From: Gammaproteobacteria bacterium
Lineage (GTDB): Bacteria > Pseudomonadota > Gammaproteobacteria > DSM-19610
DNA: 9,016 bases
Direction: 5' to 3'
Assembly: GCA_030618475.1 (NCBI GenBank)
Contig: JAUXDG010000097.1
Location: forward strand, 1-9,016
A program made the translations under genes and the position numbers. Of this stretch, positions 1 through 6,536 are shown one piece after another. The notes below the pieces were generated by a model. The model was not told where the DNA came from, ran no database searches, and saw only the letters and a list, made by a program, of their open reading frames with translations. Numbering within the stretch: position 1 is the first letter of the stretch; every line of letters begins with the position of its first letter.

Positions 1-22
1 AATTAATTTTGAAGCGAGCCCC

Positions 23-27
23 AAGGA
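23..27 (+). promoter_or_regulatory. Ribosome binding site of the first gene
   Basis: AAGGA lies seven bases before the ATG at 35. It fixes the start of the first gene even though only 34 bases of upstream sequence are in the window. No promoter can be judged here. Confidence 0.6.
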
Positions 28-34
28 ACAGGAT

Positions 35-1222
35 ATGAAAAATTACAGAACACTGACACCTAAGCAGCTGCTGAAGTGGGCCGAGGACAACAAGGACATT
101 ATGCGTTTAAGGACAGACCGCGATGTGTTACCGGGTGGTTACATGGCGGCATTCGCGCCGGTGCTGGTCGCCTGGCAGGAAAGCGAACTGCGTGACAGTG
201 ATAGCCATGTCGTTCTGCGCAATGTGAATTACGGCGGCAATCCGGTAGAACGCACGACCGTCCTGCAATCTGCGCGTGTACCCCTGGACGGCATTGAAGC
301 CGCTGAATTCATTCTCGTACCCTTGAACCCGAGTGGTACTGCACACCACGCGGAACTACGCTTTATTTTCGCCCCGCAACGTTCCCCCGAGCTGCTCAAC
401 CTGGCCGGTTCACAGACCGGCAGCGTGGCAAGCTTTCCTGACCTGGTATTCAGCTGGGAGGCCTGGCGGCCGCCGCAAAAGAGGTTCAGCCTCAAGCAAG
501 GCCTGGACGAGAACGCCTACGGGCTCACCCTGCGTGCATTCGCCGGACCGCAACTGTTTCTTGAAGACAGTCTGCGCCAGCACGACTGGTTCAGTTATCG
601 ACTGCGTTTACCGGGTGGCAAGGCTGGTTTGCAGGAGCTGTTGAAAGTCGTCCTTGCGCTGGGGGACGGTGTGGCGCGCAATACCATCCACCGCCTTTTG
701 CAGCAGGACGAACAGACTTGGCTGGCGCACGCACCGGCAGGAGAAGGTGAAACGGAAACCGACAGGGAAACATGGCAACAGCTGGAATCACGGCTCGCCA
801 GCGCTGCGCCGCCTGAAGCAACCGCACCACAGGGCTTGCCGGAAACCGAGCAGACCTACCATGCCCTGGTACGCTCCTGCGCCACCTTGGCGCGCTACGC
901 CGTGTTGCTGGCGACCTGGCGGCTGATCGACCAGGGCCATACGGATGGCGTGAATCTGGATCAGCTGCCCAGTACGGAATTGCCTCAGGTCGAGGGCTGG
1001 ATGAAAGCGGTGGCTCACGCCGATCTGCGCCGCCTGTTCCTCAGCGCGCCGGCAGCACTGCGTTTCCTGGTGCGTAATCCGCAGGTACGCCCAAACAGGA
1101 TTCCGGAAGAGCTCGATGCCGCCGGACTCCTGGTGCGCAAGGACGGCAAACCGTGGGAGATCCATTACAGCCGCCAAGCCACGCGGCCCTATTCGGCCAG
1201 TGGTGTAAATCTCGTCAACTGA
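35..1222 (+). CDS. Conserved protein of unknown function, paralogue of the facing gene
   Basis: This 395-residue protein belongs to a family I do not recognise, so no function is given. The ATG has a good ribosome site, AAGGA at 23-27, seven bases upstream. The protein looks soluble: there is no signal peptide or membrane helix. Its reality is supported by the facing gene at 1215-2456, which encodes a full-length homologue. Blocks shared by the two are residues 24-46 (RLRT..RDV.PGGYMAA), 59-79 (VVLRNVNYGGNP.ER.TVLQS), 120-127 (LLNLAGS), 134-151 (PDL..SWE.WR.P.KRF), 161-193 (AYGL.LRA.AGPQ.FLEDSL, then DWFSYRLR.PGG) and 201-235 (ELLKV.L.LGDGVAR.TI..LLQQ). The middle, about residues 236-270, is charged and poorly conserved and looks like a linker. 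The C-terminal part is mostly helical with another shared block, LVRSC.TL.RYAVL. Many invariant Trp, Arg and Gly residues suggest a fold under selection, but no known catalytic signature is visible. Confidence 0.87.
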   Translation: MKNYRTLTPKQLLKWAEDNKDIMRLRTDRDVLPGGYMAAFAPVLVAWQESELRDSDSHVVLRNVNYGGNPVERTTVLQSARVPLDGIEAAEFILVPLNPSGTAHHAELRFIFAPQRSPELLNLAGSQTGSVASFPDLVFSWEAWRPPQKRFSLKQGLDENAYGLTLRAFAGPQLFLEDSLRQHDWFSYRLRLPGGKAGLQELLKVVLALGDGVARNTIHRLLQQDEQTWLAHAPAGEGETETDRETWQQLESRLASAAPPEATAPQGLPETEQTYHALVRSCATLARYAVLLATWRLIDQGHTDGVNLDQLPSTELPQVEGWMKAVAHADLRRLFLSAPAALRFLVRNPQVRPNRIPEELDAAGLLVRKDGKPWEIHYSRQATRPYSASGVNLVN

Positions 1223-2456
1223 CCCCCACAACAGCCCTGGTCTCCGGGTTGATGCCCTCCGCGTCATAGGGTCGGATACCGGTCCGGGAATACTCGCGCA
1301 GCTGTGCCTTGCCGCCCTGCTGCACCACCAGACCCGCCTCGGCGAGTTCATCCGGGATCTTGTTGGGGCGCGTTTCCGGGTGGCTGATAACATATCGCAG
1401 GGCCAATGGCGCCCTGAGGAACAGCCCCTTCAGACTCGAACCCGCCATGTCCCCCATCCAGGATTCGGGTTCGTGCAGAACCGGCTCGGGCAACTTGTCG
1501 AGCACCACACCGTCGCTGTGACCGCGCTGGATCAGCCGGCTTGCAGCCACCAGTACCGCGTAGCGCGTCAGTGTGGAACAGGATCTGACCAGTGTCTGGT
1601 AGCGCTTCTCCCCGGACCCCAGCTGCAGCGCCGAATCATCCGAGGCCTTGGTGTACTGCGCACGTTCGCGCAGGGCCTGCCACTGCTGCGCCGTCCGCGC
1701 CTCATCCCCGCCGGGTGGCGCGTGCCTGAGCCAATCTGACTCGCTCTGCTGCAGCAACCCGGAAATGGTATGTCGGGCCACACCGTCGCCCAGCACCAGA
1801 GCAACTTTCAGCAACTCGCTGACGCCTTCCCTGCCGCCCGGCATGCGCAGCCGATAGCTGAACCAGTCCTGCCGGTGCAGGCTGTCCTCGAGAAAGCGTT
1901 GCGGCCCGGCGTAGGCACGCAGACTCAGACCATAGGCCGCCGTATCCATGGCGCTGACCACATCGAAGCGTTTATCCGGACTTCGCCACGATTCCCAGCT
2001 CAGAATCAGGTCGGGAATTCTGGCGTCGGCGCCGGTTTCCGAACCGGCCAGGTTCAACAGCTGTGCTTCCCTGCCGGCCTCGAAGACAAAACGCAACTGA
2101 ACGTGATACCAGGGCGCAAGACGCCCGCCGGTTTCCCGCGGTGGGGGCACCAGGATGAGTTCCGCAAACTCAACGGCGTTGGTATTAAAGCGCAGCGACT
2201 GCAGCACGGTGATCCTTTCCAGTGGATTGCCGCCATAGTTGACATTACGCAATACAACGTCGGGTTCAGCGCTGTCGGTGTCGACGGATCGCCAATCGAC
2301 CAGCAGCGGCGCCATGGCTGCCATATACCCCCCCGGAATGACATCGCGAAAGGTTCTCAGGCGCATGACCTGAGTATTATCCTCGGCCCACGCCAGCAGC
2401 TCGGCCGGCGACAGGACGCGAATATCATCTTCGCTCTTGTTTGTACTCACGGACAT
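1215..2456 (-). CDS. Conserved protein of unknown function, second paralogue, convergent with the first
   Basis: This 413-residue protein is a clear homologue of the 35-1222 product along its whole length, with about half of the positions identical by eye and few gaps. The same blocks recur: RLRT.RDVIPGGYMAA, VVLRNVNYGGNPLER, LLNLAGSETG, RFLEDSL, DWFSYRLRMPGG and LGDGVARHTI. It has a slightly longer N-terminus (MSVSTNKSEDD) and C-terminal tail. No signal peptide, membrane segment or recognised catalytic motif is visible, and I assign no function. The chosen start is the ATG at 2456. The nearest ribosome-site-like sequence, GGAAA (plus-strand 2469-2473), is about 12 bases away, so initiation may be weak; the in-frame GTG two codons later has no better site. 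The stop codon overlaps that of the first gene. The 78 bases upstream separate it from the divergent copper protein gene. Confidence 0.87.
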   Translation of the reverse strand: MSVSTNKSEDDIRVLSPAELLAWAEDNTQVMRLRTFRDVIPGGYMAAMAPLLVDWRSVDTDSAEPDVVLRNVNYGGNPLERITVLQSLRFNTNAVEFAELILVPPPRETGGRLAPWYHVQLRFVFEAGREAQLLNLAGSETGADARIPDLILSWESWRSPDKRFDVVSAMDTAAYGLSLRAYAGPQRFLEDSLHRQDWFSYRLRMPGGREGVSELLKVALVLGDGVARHTISGLLQQSESDWLRHAPPGGDEARTAQQWQALRERAQYTKASDDSALQLGSGEKRYQTLVRSCSTLTRYAVLVAASRLIQRGHSDGVVLDKLPEPVLHEPESWMGDMAGSSLKGLFLRAPLALRYVISHPETRPNKIPDELAEAGLVVQQGGKAQLREYSRTGIRPYDAEGINPETRAVVGVS

Positions 2457-2518
2457 AAAGTGTCATAGTTTCCGTGAAGAAACAACGCGTAAAGACGTAT
2501 TTTTTCCGTTCTAACCAT

Positions 2519-2525
2519 AGAGGAG
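2519..2525 (+). promoter_or_regulatory. Strong ribosome binding site of the copper protein gene
   Basis: AGAGGAG lies nine bases before the ATG at 2535. It decides this start over the overlapping plus-strand reading frame that begins at 2474. The rest of the 2457-2534 gap must carry promoters for two divergent genes, but I see no convincing -35/-10 pair. Confidence 0.65.
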
Positions 2526-2534
2526 TGTATAGCC

Positions 2535-3020
2535 ATGCCAGACTTGGAGCCGTTATCAGATTTACCCCGGGAATCAACCGGTGGCATCAGCCGTCGCGAC
2601 GTGCTGCTGGGAATAGGTGCTGCTGCAACAGTGGCCTACGCAGGAACAGCCGCTTCCGCCATGAAAGGACATGACCACAGCAAGCACACCGCGCAACTGC
2701 CTGGTTTGCTGGATGCAACCAATAGCTGCCTTGATAAAGGCCAGCGTTGCATAGCGCACTGTCTCGTCTCCTTCCAGGAAGGGGACCTGGAACTGGCAGA
2801 CTGCGCCGCCAAGGTACACGAAATGCAGGCCATCTGTGGTGCATTTTCGTATCTGCTGGCGGCAAACTCCGGATATTTAAAGGCCTATGCCGATGTTTGC
2901 ACACAGGTTTGCGAAGACTGTGAGAAGGAGTGCAGGAAACACGAGGAACACATCGAATGTAAGGCGTGTGCCGATGCGTGCGCGGAAGTAGTGGATCAGA
3001 TAAAGCTCTCGCTTAGCTAG
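2535..3020 (+). CDS. csp1: Csp1-like Tat-exported four-helix-bundle copper storage protein
   Basis: This 161-residue protein is predicted to bind many Cu(I) ions through cysteine thiolates inside a four-helix bundle. In the Csp1 family this serves copper storage or detoxification outside the cytoplasm. Residues 19-42 form a Tat signal (SRRDVLLG, then an Ala-rich hydrophobic stretch ending TAASA), so export in folded form is likely, with cleavage near residue 42. A short His-containing stretch follows (MKGHDHSKH, 43-51). The mature part has 12 cysteines at residues 65, 72, 76, 90, 101, 122, 126, 129, 133, 142, 145 and 149, many spaced CXXXC or CXXC so that they line a helix interior, including the family-typical runs CEDCEKECRKH and ECKACADAC. 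The length suits Csp1. The gene has its own strong ribosome site and terminator and looks monocistronic. No copper exporter, chaperone or regulator lies beside it. The family assignment is firm; the exact in vivo role is inferred. Confidence 0.9.
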   Translation: MPDLEPLSDLPRESTGGISRRDVLLGIGAAATVAYAGTAASAMKGHDHSKHTAQLPGLLDATNSCLDKGQRCIAHCLVSFQEGDLELADCAAKVHEMQAICGAFSYLLAANSGYLKAYADVCTQVCEDCEKECRKHEEHIECKACADACAEVVDQIKLSLS

Positions 3021-3028
3021 GCAGTAAC

Positions 3029-3065
3029 GACCCCGCTTTACGCACCCCGTATAGCGGGGTCTTTT
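3029..3065 (+). terminator. Rho-independent terminator of the copper protein gene
   Basis: GACCCCGCT at 3029-3037 pairs perfectly with AGCGGGGTC at 3053-3061. After one T-T mismatch, four more pairs (3039-3042 with 3048-3051) close a five-base loop, and TTTT follows at 3062-3065. It starts eight bases after the stop codon. There is no T-run on the minus-strand side, so it should act mainly on rightward transcription. Confidence 0.88.
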
Positions 3066-3124
3066 ATACTCGAATCATCATCTGTGAAGGGTCAATGCCG
3101 TCGACCCTGGGCGGGTGCCAGTCT

Positions 3125-3487
3125 TTATTGAGGCATCAGGGGATTGCAATTTTTAATGTTTACTCTTCCCTGAAGCAGATTCCCTTTCGAATACTCGCTG
3201 AAATGACAAGTGTTGGTTTCGGGGTCGTAATTCTGAATCCACAGATTCTCATCTTTCCAGGTAGCCCCCATGTGATGCTGTCCGGCAGGCACGCTGATGG
3301 TCATGACACCGCCCCAGCGTTTTACAAAAATCTGCTCAAAGTGGAAATAATAGGCCGCCCAGCCTGAGGCCAGTATCACAGCAGCGCTAATGAGTGCCGC
3401 CATATGCTTGTTCATTTTAATACCGACAAGCAGTACTGCAGAGATTACCAGGCCAATTATCAACGCCCAATATAAATAAGTAATCAT
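3125..3487 (-). CDS. Small two-helix membrane protein with C-terminal extracytoplasmic domain, unknown function
   Basis: This 120-residue protein has two hydrophobic helices, about residues 3-23 and 29-48, joined by a short positive loop (KMNK). By the positive-inside rule the loop should be cytoplasmic, which places residues 49-120 outside the membrane. That part is rich in aromatic residues and polar turns and has two cysteines (94 and 114) that could form a disulphide; it looks like a small beta-rich domain. A GGAG ribosome site (plus-strand 3495-3498) lies seven bases before the ATG, which supports this start. I do not recognise the family. The gene lies 79 bases downstream of another small unknown gene on the same strand, so the two may be co-transcribed. 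The topology is inferred from the sequence only. Confidence 0.75.
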   Translation of the reverse strand: MITYLYWALIIGLVISAVLLVGIKMNKHMAALISAAVILASGWAAYYFHFEQIFVKRWGGVMTISVPAGQHHMGATWKDENLWIQNYDPETNTCHFSEYSKGNLLQGRVNIKNCNPLMPQ

Positions 3488-3566
3488 GTTAAAGCTCCGT
3501 CACGTTTCGAAACCACTGGCCGGACAACTCATGAAGCAGAGTCCCTGTAACGGGACAAGCAGGCTG

Positions 3567-3899
3567 CTAGAGATGAGAGACCAGCCGTGCACTCGGAATA
3601 CTGGACCTGATCGCCTCAGTAATCTCGAAGCGTTTGCCGTTAATCGGTTTGGTGGAAACCCATAACAGATTCAGCGGCAGATTGAGTTCAGCAAAAACGA
3701 CAGTGTCACTGAAACAACCCAGTATACGATGAATTTCCCTGGTGGTTCTCTGAATCTGAATCTGTGGTTGCTTACGTAATCCCGGGAAAATCACCATGAA
3801 ATCAGTGACTGCCTTGCCGTCCTTATCGACTGTCGGTGCACGCTTGCGAAGCGGCTCAGATGCATCGAGAATCGACAGGGTTACACGTGGCGGTTTCAT
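3567..3899 (-). CDS. Small hypothetical protein
   Basis: This 110-residue protein is basic and appears soluble, with no signal peptide or membrane helix. I do not recognise it. The first third is charged (MKPPRVTLSILDASEPLRKR). The middle has alternating hydrophobic segments (FMVIFPGL, QIQIQRTTREI, DTVVFAELNLPLNLLWVS) that suggest beta strands, and the end is a basic helix-like stretch. The single cysteine is at residue 62. The ATG at 3899 has only a distant purine-rich site (AGGTAGG, about 14 bases away), so translation may be weak or the start slightly different. The pattern of conservative hydrophobic spacing and the absence of a competing frame support a real gene, but the evidence is weaker than for its neighbours. 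It is divergent from the tRNA gene. Confidence 0.6.
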   Translation of the reverse strand: MKPPRVTLSILDASEPLRKRAPTVDKDGKAVTDFMVIFPGLRKQPQIQIQRTTREIHRILGCFSDTVVFAELNLPLNLLWVSTKPINGKRFEITEAIRSSIPSARLVSHL

Positions 3900-3987
3900 G
3901 ATATTGAATATAGCCTACCTGATAAGTGACGTACAATCGCCCCATTCACAACAGCGGCAGAATCCTTAAGCTGCTCAATAAGTTCAC

Positions 3988-4026
3988 TGGCTGCTGCGTA
4001 TCTGCTTTGTTAGTATGTGCGCGCAC
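3988..4026 (+). promoter_or_regulatory. Possible tRNA promoter with GC-rich discriminator
   Basis: TAGTAT at 4011-4016 resembles a -10 box. A poor -35 candidate, TGGCTG (3988-3993), lies 17 bases upstream. The -10 box is followed by GTGCGCGCAC (4017-4026), a GC-rich perfect palindrome where the discriminator would be. GC-rich discriminators are typical of stable-RNA promoters repressed by ppGpp. The start site would fall near 4023, about 13 bases before the mature tRNA. The -35 match is weak, so this is tentative. Confidence 0.35.
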
Positions 4027-4035
4027 TGACACAGG

Positions 4036-4112
4036 GTCCCGGTAGCTCAGCTGGATAGAGCGAGCGCCTCCTAAGCGCTAGGTCGGAGGTTCGAATCCTC
4101 TCCGGGACGCCA
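4036..4112 (+). tRNA. tRNA-Arg, anticodon CCT (reads AGG)
   Basis: A full cloverleaf can be drawn. The acceptor stem GTCCCGG (4036-4042) pairs with CCGGGAC (4102-4108). The D stem is GCTC/GAGC (4045-4048, 4058-4061) around AGCTGGATA. The anticodon stem AGCGC/GCGCT (4063-4067, 4075-4079) carries the loop CTCCTAA with anticodon CCT at 4070-4072. The variable loop is AGGTC, and the T stem GGAGG/CCTCT (one G-U pair) has the loop TTCGAAT. The discriminator is G, and CCA is encoded at 4110-4112. The identity is arginine, reading the rare codon AGG. The gene stands alone and converges on relA with one base between. Confidence 0.96.
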
Positions 4113-4113
4113 T

Positions 4114-6330
4114 TCACCGCACCTTTCGCTTGACCTCGATAATATTCGGTAATTGACCCATTCTGCTGAGTATGCGACTCAATTGCCCGATATCGGTAAC
4201 CTCGACATGAAGTTCCATGCAGGCAGTCATATCCCTCATGTTTGTACTGGTATTCACCCCAAGGACATTGATCCTGTCATTAGCCAGCAAAGCCGACACG
4301 TCGCGTAACAGGCCGGGACGATCGTAAGCATGGAGATGGATGTCCACCGGGAACACCCGGTCCGGCAACGCACCCCATTCAACATCGATCAGGCGGTCGC
4401 GATCTCCATCCTTGAGACGTAAAACATTGGCACAGTCACGACGGTGTATGGTCACCCCCCGCCCACGGGTAATATAGCCAACAATGGCGTCGTTGGGCAC
4501 CGGCCGGCAACAGCGTGCGGCGTTAGTCAGCAGATTTCCAACCCCAAGAACTCTAAAATCATCGGGCTCGTGCCTGGGAAACGCTCGCCGATTGCGCGAT
4601 GGCAGTGAAGGCGGCTGGCCATCTTCCGTGCCGGTCAGACTCAATAACACATTGACAACCTGGCCAGTCTGCAGGTCACCCCCACCCAGTGCCGCCATCA
4701 TGCTGTCGACCTCGTTAAAGCTGAGCTTTTCCGCAACCTCTTCGAGTTGACGACCTGACACGCCAAGGCGATGCAGTTCGCGCTCCAGTGACGCGCGCCC
4801 TGCAGTCACATTAATTTCGCGATCCTGCTGCCTGAACCAGTGACGAACCTTGGCACGTGCACGTGACGTCTTCAGGTAACCCAGATGGGGGTTGATCCAG
4901 TCCCTGCTCGGCGCAGCCTGCCTCGCGGTCAACACTTCGATCTGCTGACCGCTTGACAGCTCATAGGATAATGGAACAATGCGGCCATTGACCTTTATAC
5001 CGCGACAACGATGGCCCACGTCAGTATGTATGTGATAGGCAAAATCCAGAGCGGTGGCACCAGCAGGCATATCAATAACCCTGCCCTGCGGCGTTAGTAC
5101 GTAGACGCGCTCTTCAACCGATTCGGACTTGAATCGATTGACGAATTCATCGGCCGACGGCTCTTCCTCTTTCCATTCCAGCAGCTGGCGTAACCAGGCA
5201 ACCTTCTTTTCAAACCCTTCGTCGTAATGTACACCTTCCTTATAGCGCCAGTGCGCCGCTATGCCAAGTTCGGCATGCTCGTGCATCTCGCGGGTACGAA
5301 TCTGCACTTCAACGGCCCGCCCCTCAGGCCCGATCACCGCCGTATGCAGGGAACGATAGTTATTGGCTTTTGGATTCGCTATGTAATCGTCAAACTCATG
5401 CGGCACGTGGTGCCACAGGCCGTGCACAATCCCCAGTACCGTATAGCAATCAGCTGTGGAATCGACCAGCACCCTGACTGCCTGCACATCAAATATCTGA
5501 TGGAAGTCAATATTCTTACGTCGCATCTTGCGCCAGATACTGTAGATGTGTTTCGGCCGACCTGCGATCCCGGCCTGGACTCCGACACCGCCAAGCTCCC
5601 TGAACAAACTTTCCTTTACCAGCTCGATGTGCCGCTCACGATCGATACGGCGGCCGTCGAGTAAAGAGGCAATGCGGTGGTAGGCCTCGGGATCGAGATA
5701 GCGCAATGCCAAGTCTTCCAATTCCCACTTGACCTGCCAGATACCGAGGCGGTTTGCCAGTGGCGCGTAGATGTCGAGGGTCTCACGTGCGATACGACGC
5801 TGGCGTTGTTCGCTCAGGTAACGCAGGGTACGCATGTTGTGCAGGCGGTCAGCAAGCTTGATCAACACGACACGCACATCTTTGGCCATTGCCAGCAGTA
5901 ACTTGCGTACGCTTTCCGCATGGTTCATGTGTGCCGCGCTGCCAGTGGCCGCTGCACCGCGCAATTCATCGATATACCCCATCTTGGTCACACCATCGAC
6001 CAGGCTGGTAAGCTCAGCACCAAACTCCTGTTCGAGCATGTCGAGGGTCACTTCGGTATCTTCGACTACATCGTGAAGGATGGCAGCGGCAACGGCTTTG
6101 TGATCGAGATTCAGGTGATGGACGATTTCGGCAACCGCCATGCAGTGCATCAGATAGGGTTCGCCGGAGGCACGCGTCTGCGCCTGGTGGGCCAATCGCG
6201 CCCGATCCAGCGCATTGCGGATAACCTTCAGCTCGGCATCACTGCGACCATCGGCAACAGCGGCCAACCAGGCCTCCGGGTCCAGCGGCTGCCCATGAAC
6301 GGGTGTCTTGGTTTCTGCGCGTGCTACCAT
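4114..6330 (-). CDS. relA: RelA, (p)ppGpp synthetase of the stringent response, with intact hydrolase motif
   Basis: This 738-residue enzyme transfers pyrophosphate from ATP to GDP or GTP to make (p)ppGpp, normally on ribosomes holding uncharged tRNA. Domains in order are: HD hydrolase-like (about 30-190), synthetase (about 225-365), TGS (408-468), a helical region, a zinc-finger-like segment with CC at 607-608 and HRRDC at 629-633, and ACT (about 661-738). Synthetase residues are present: GRPKH (257-261), Asp281 and Glu341 in EVQIRT. EFDD at 312-315 is the EXDD form typical of monofunctional RelA; bifunctional SpoT/Rel usually has RXKD. Length and the segments IYAPLANRLGI..KWELED, RPKHIYSIWRKM and PSRDWINP also match E. 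coli RelA. Unusually, the hydrolase residues look complete: His62, HDVVED (86-91), Asp161, Asn165 and Thr168. The ATG at 6330 is the only reasonable start, because an in-frame stop lies eight codons upstream; no clear ribosome site is seen. SpoT is the less likely alternative name. Confidence 0.9.
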   Translation of the reverse strand: MVARAETKTPVHGQPLDPEAWLAAVADGRSDAELKVIRNALDRARLAHQAQTRASGEPYLMHCMAVAEIVHHLNLDHKAVAAAILHDVVEDTEVTLDMLEQEFGAELTSLVDGVTKMGYIDELRGAAATGSAAHMNHAESVRKLLLAMAKDVRVVLIKLADRLHNMRTLRYLSEQRQRRIARETLDIYAPLANRLGIWQVKWELEDLALRYLDPEAYHRIASLLDGRRIDRERHIELVKESLFRELGGVGVQAGIAGRPKHIYSIWRKMRRKNIDFHQIFDVQAVRVLVDSTADCYTVLGIVHGLWHHVPHEFDDYIANPKANNYRSLHTAVIGPEGRAVEVQIRTREMHEHAELGIAAHWRYKEGVHYDEGFEKKVAWLRQLLEWKEEEPSADEFVNRFKSESVEERVYVLTPQGRVIDMPAGATALDFAYHIHTDVGHRCRGIKVNGRIVPLSYELSSGQQIEVLTARQAAPSRDWINPHLGYLKTSRARAKVRHWFRQQDREINVTAGRASLERELHRLGVSGRQLEEVAEKLSFNEVDSMMAALGGGDLQTGQVVNVLLSLTGTEDGQPPSLPSRNRRAFPRHEPDDFRVLGVGNLLTNAARCCRPVPNDAIVGYITRGRGVTIHRRDCANVLRLKDGDRDRLIDVEWGALPDRVFPVDIHLHAYDRPGLLRDVSALLANDRINVLGVNTSTNMRDMTACMELHVEVTDIGQLSRILSRMGQLPNIIEVKRKVR

Positions 6331-6536
6331 GATGATTAGTTTAGCCGCTCAGCGATAAAGGGGCCATCACGGATTTACATCGAGACCTTCGACACTCGCG
6401 AGCCTGGTTTACTGCCGTGCTCCCAGCTAACAGCGTGTTTCTTAAACATCTTTCGCGGACACGAGTTAACGTGTTGTGCCTTTGTGACCTTCGTACCCTT
6501 CAAGGTGGAACCCGTAGTTATCAGATGGATAGAGCA
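6331..6536. other. Intergenic region between relA and the HDOD gene
   Basis: This gap of about 206 bases lies upstream of relA and downstream of the HDOD gene, both on the minus strand. It holds a small dyad, ACACG/CGTGT, at 6459-6463 and 6470-6474. There is no T-tailed hairpin that would end HDOD transcription, so read-through into relA is possible. No convincing promoter for relA was found by eye, and I see no credible small gene. Confidence 0.5.

Noticed and set aside
788..1393. A 201-codon open frame on the minus strand
   Set aside because: It straddles the ends of both paralogues in a wrong frame, has an Arg-rich composition and shows no protein-like conservation.
1770..2468. A 232-codon open frame on the plus strand
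   Set aside because: It lies wholly opposite the second paralogue, whose minus-strand protein is conserved with the first paralogue. The plus-strand product is rich in Gln, His and Arg and looks like an antisense shadow.
3541..3556. Hairpin GTCCC/GGGAC after the 110-residue gene, as a terminator
   Set aside because: The stem has only five pairs and no T-run follows on the minus strand, so termination is not supported.
4088..4112. The tRNA-Arg 3' end as an attachment site for an integrated element
   Set aside because: tRNA-Arg genes are common integration sites, but I found no second copy of the 3' end and no integrase in the window.
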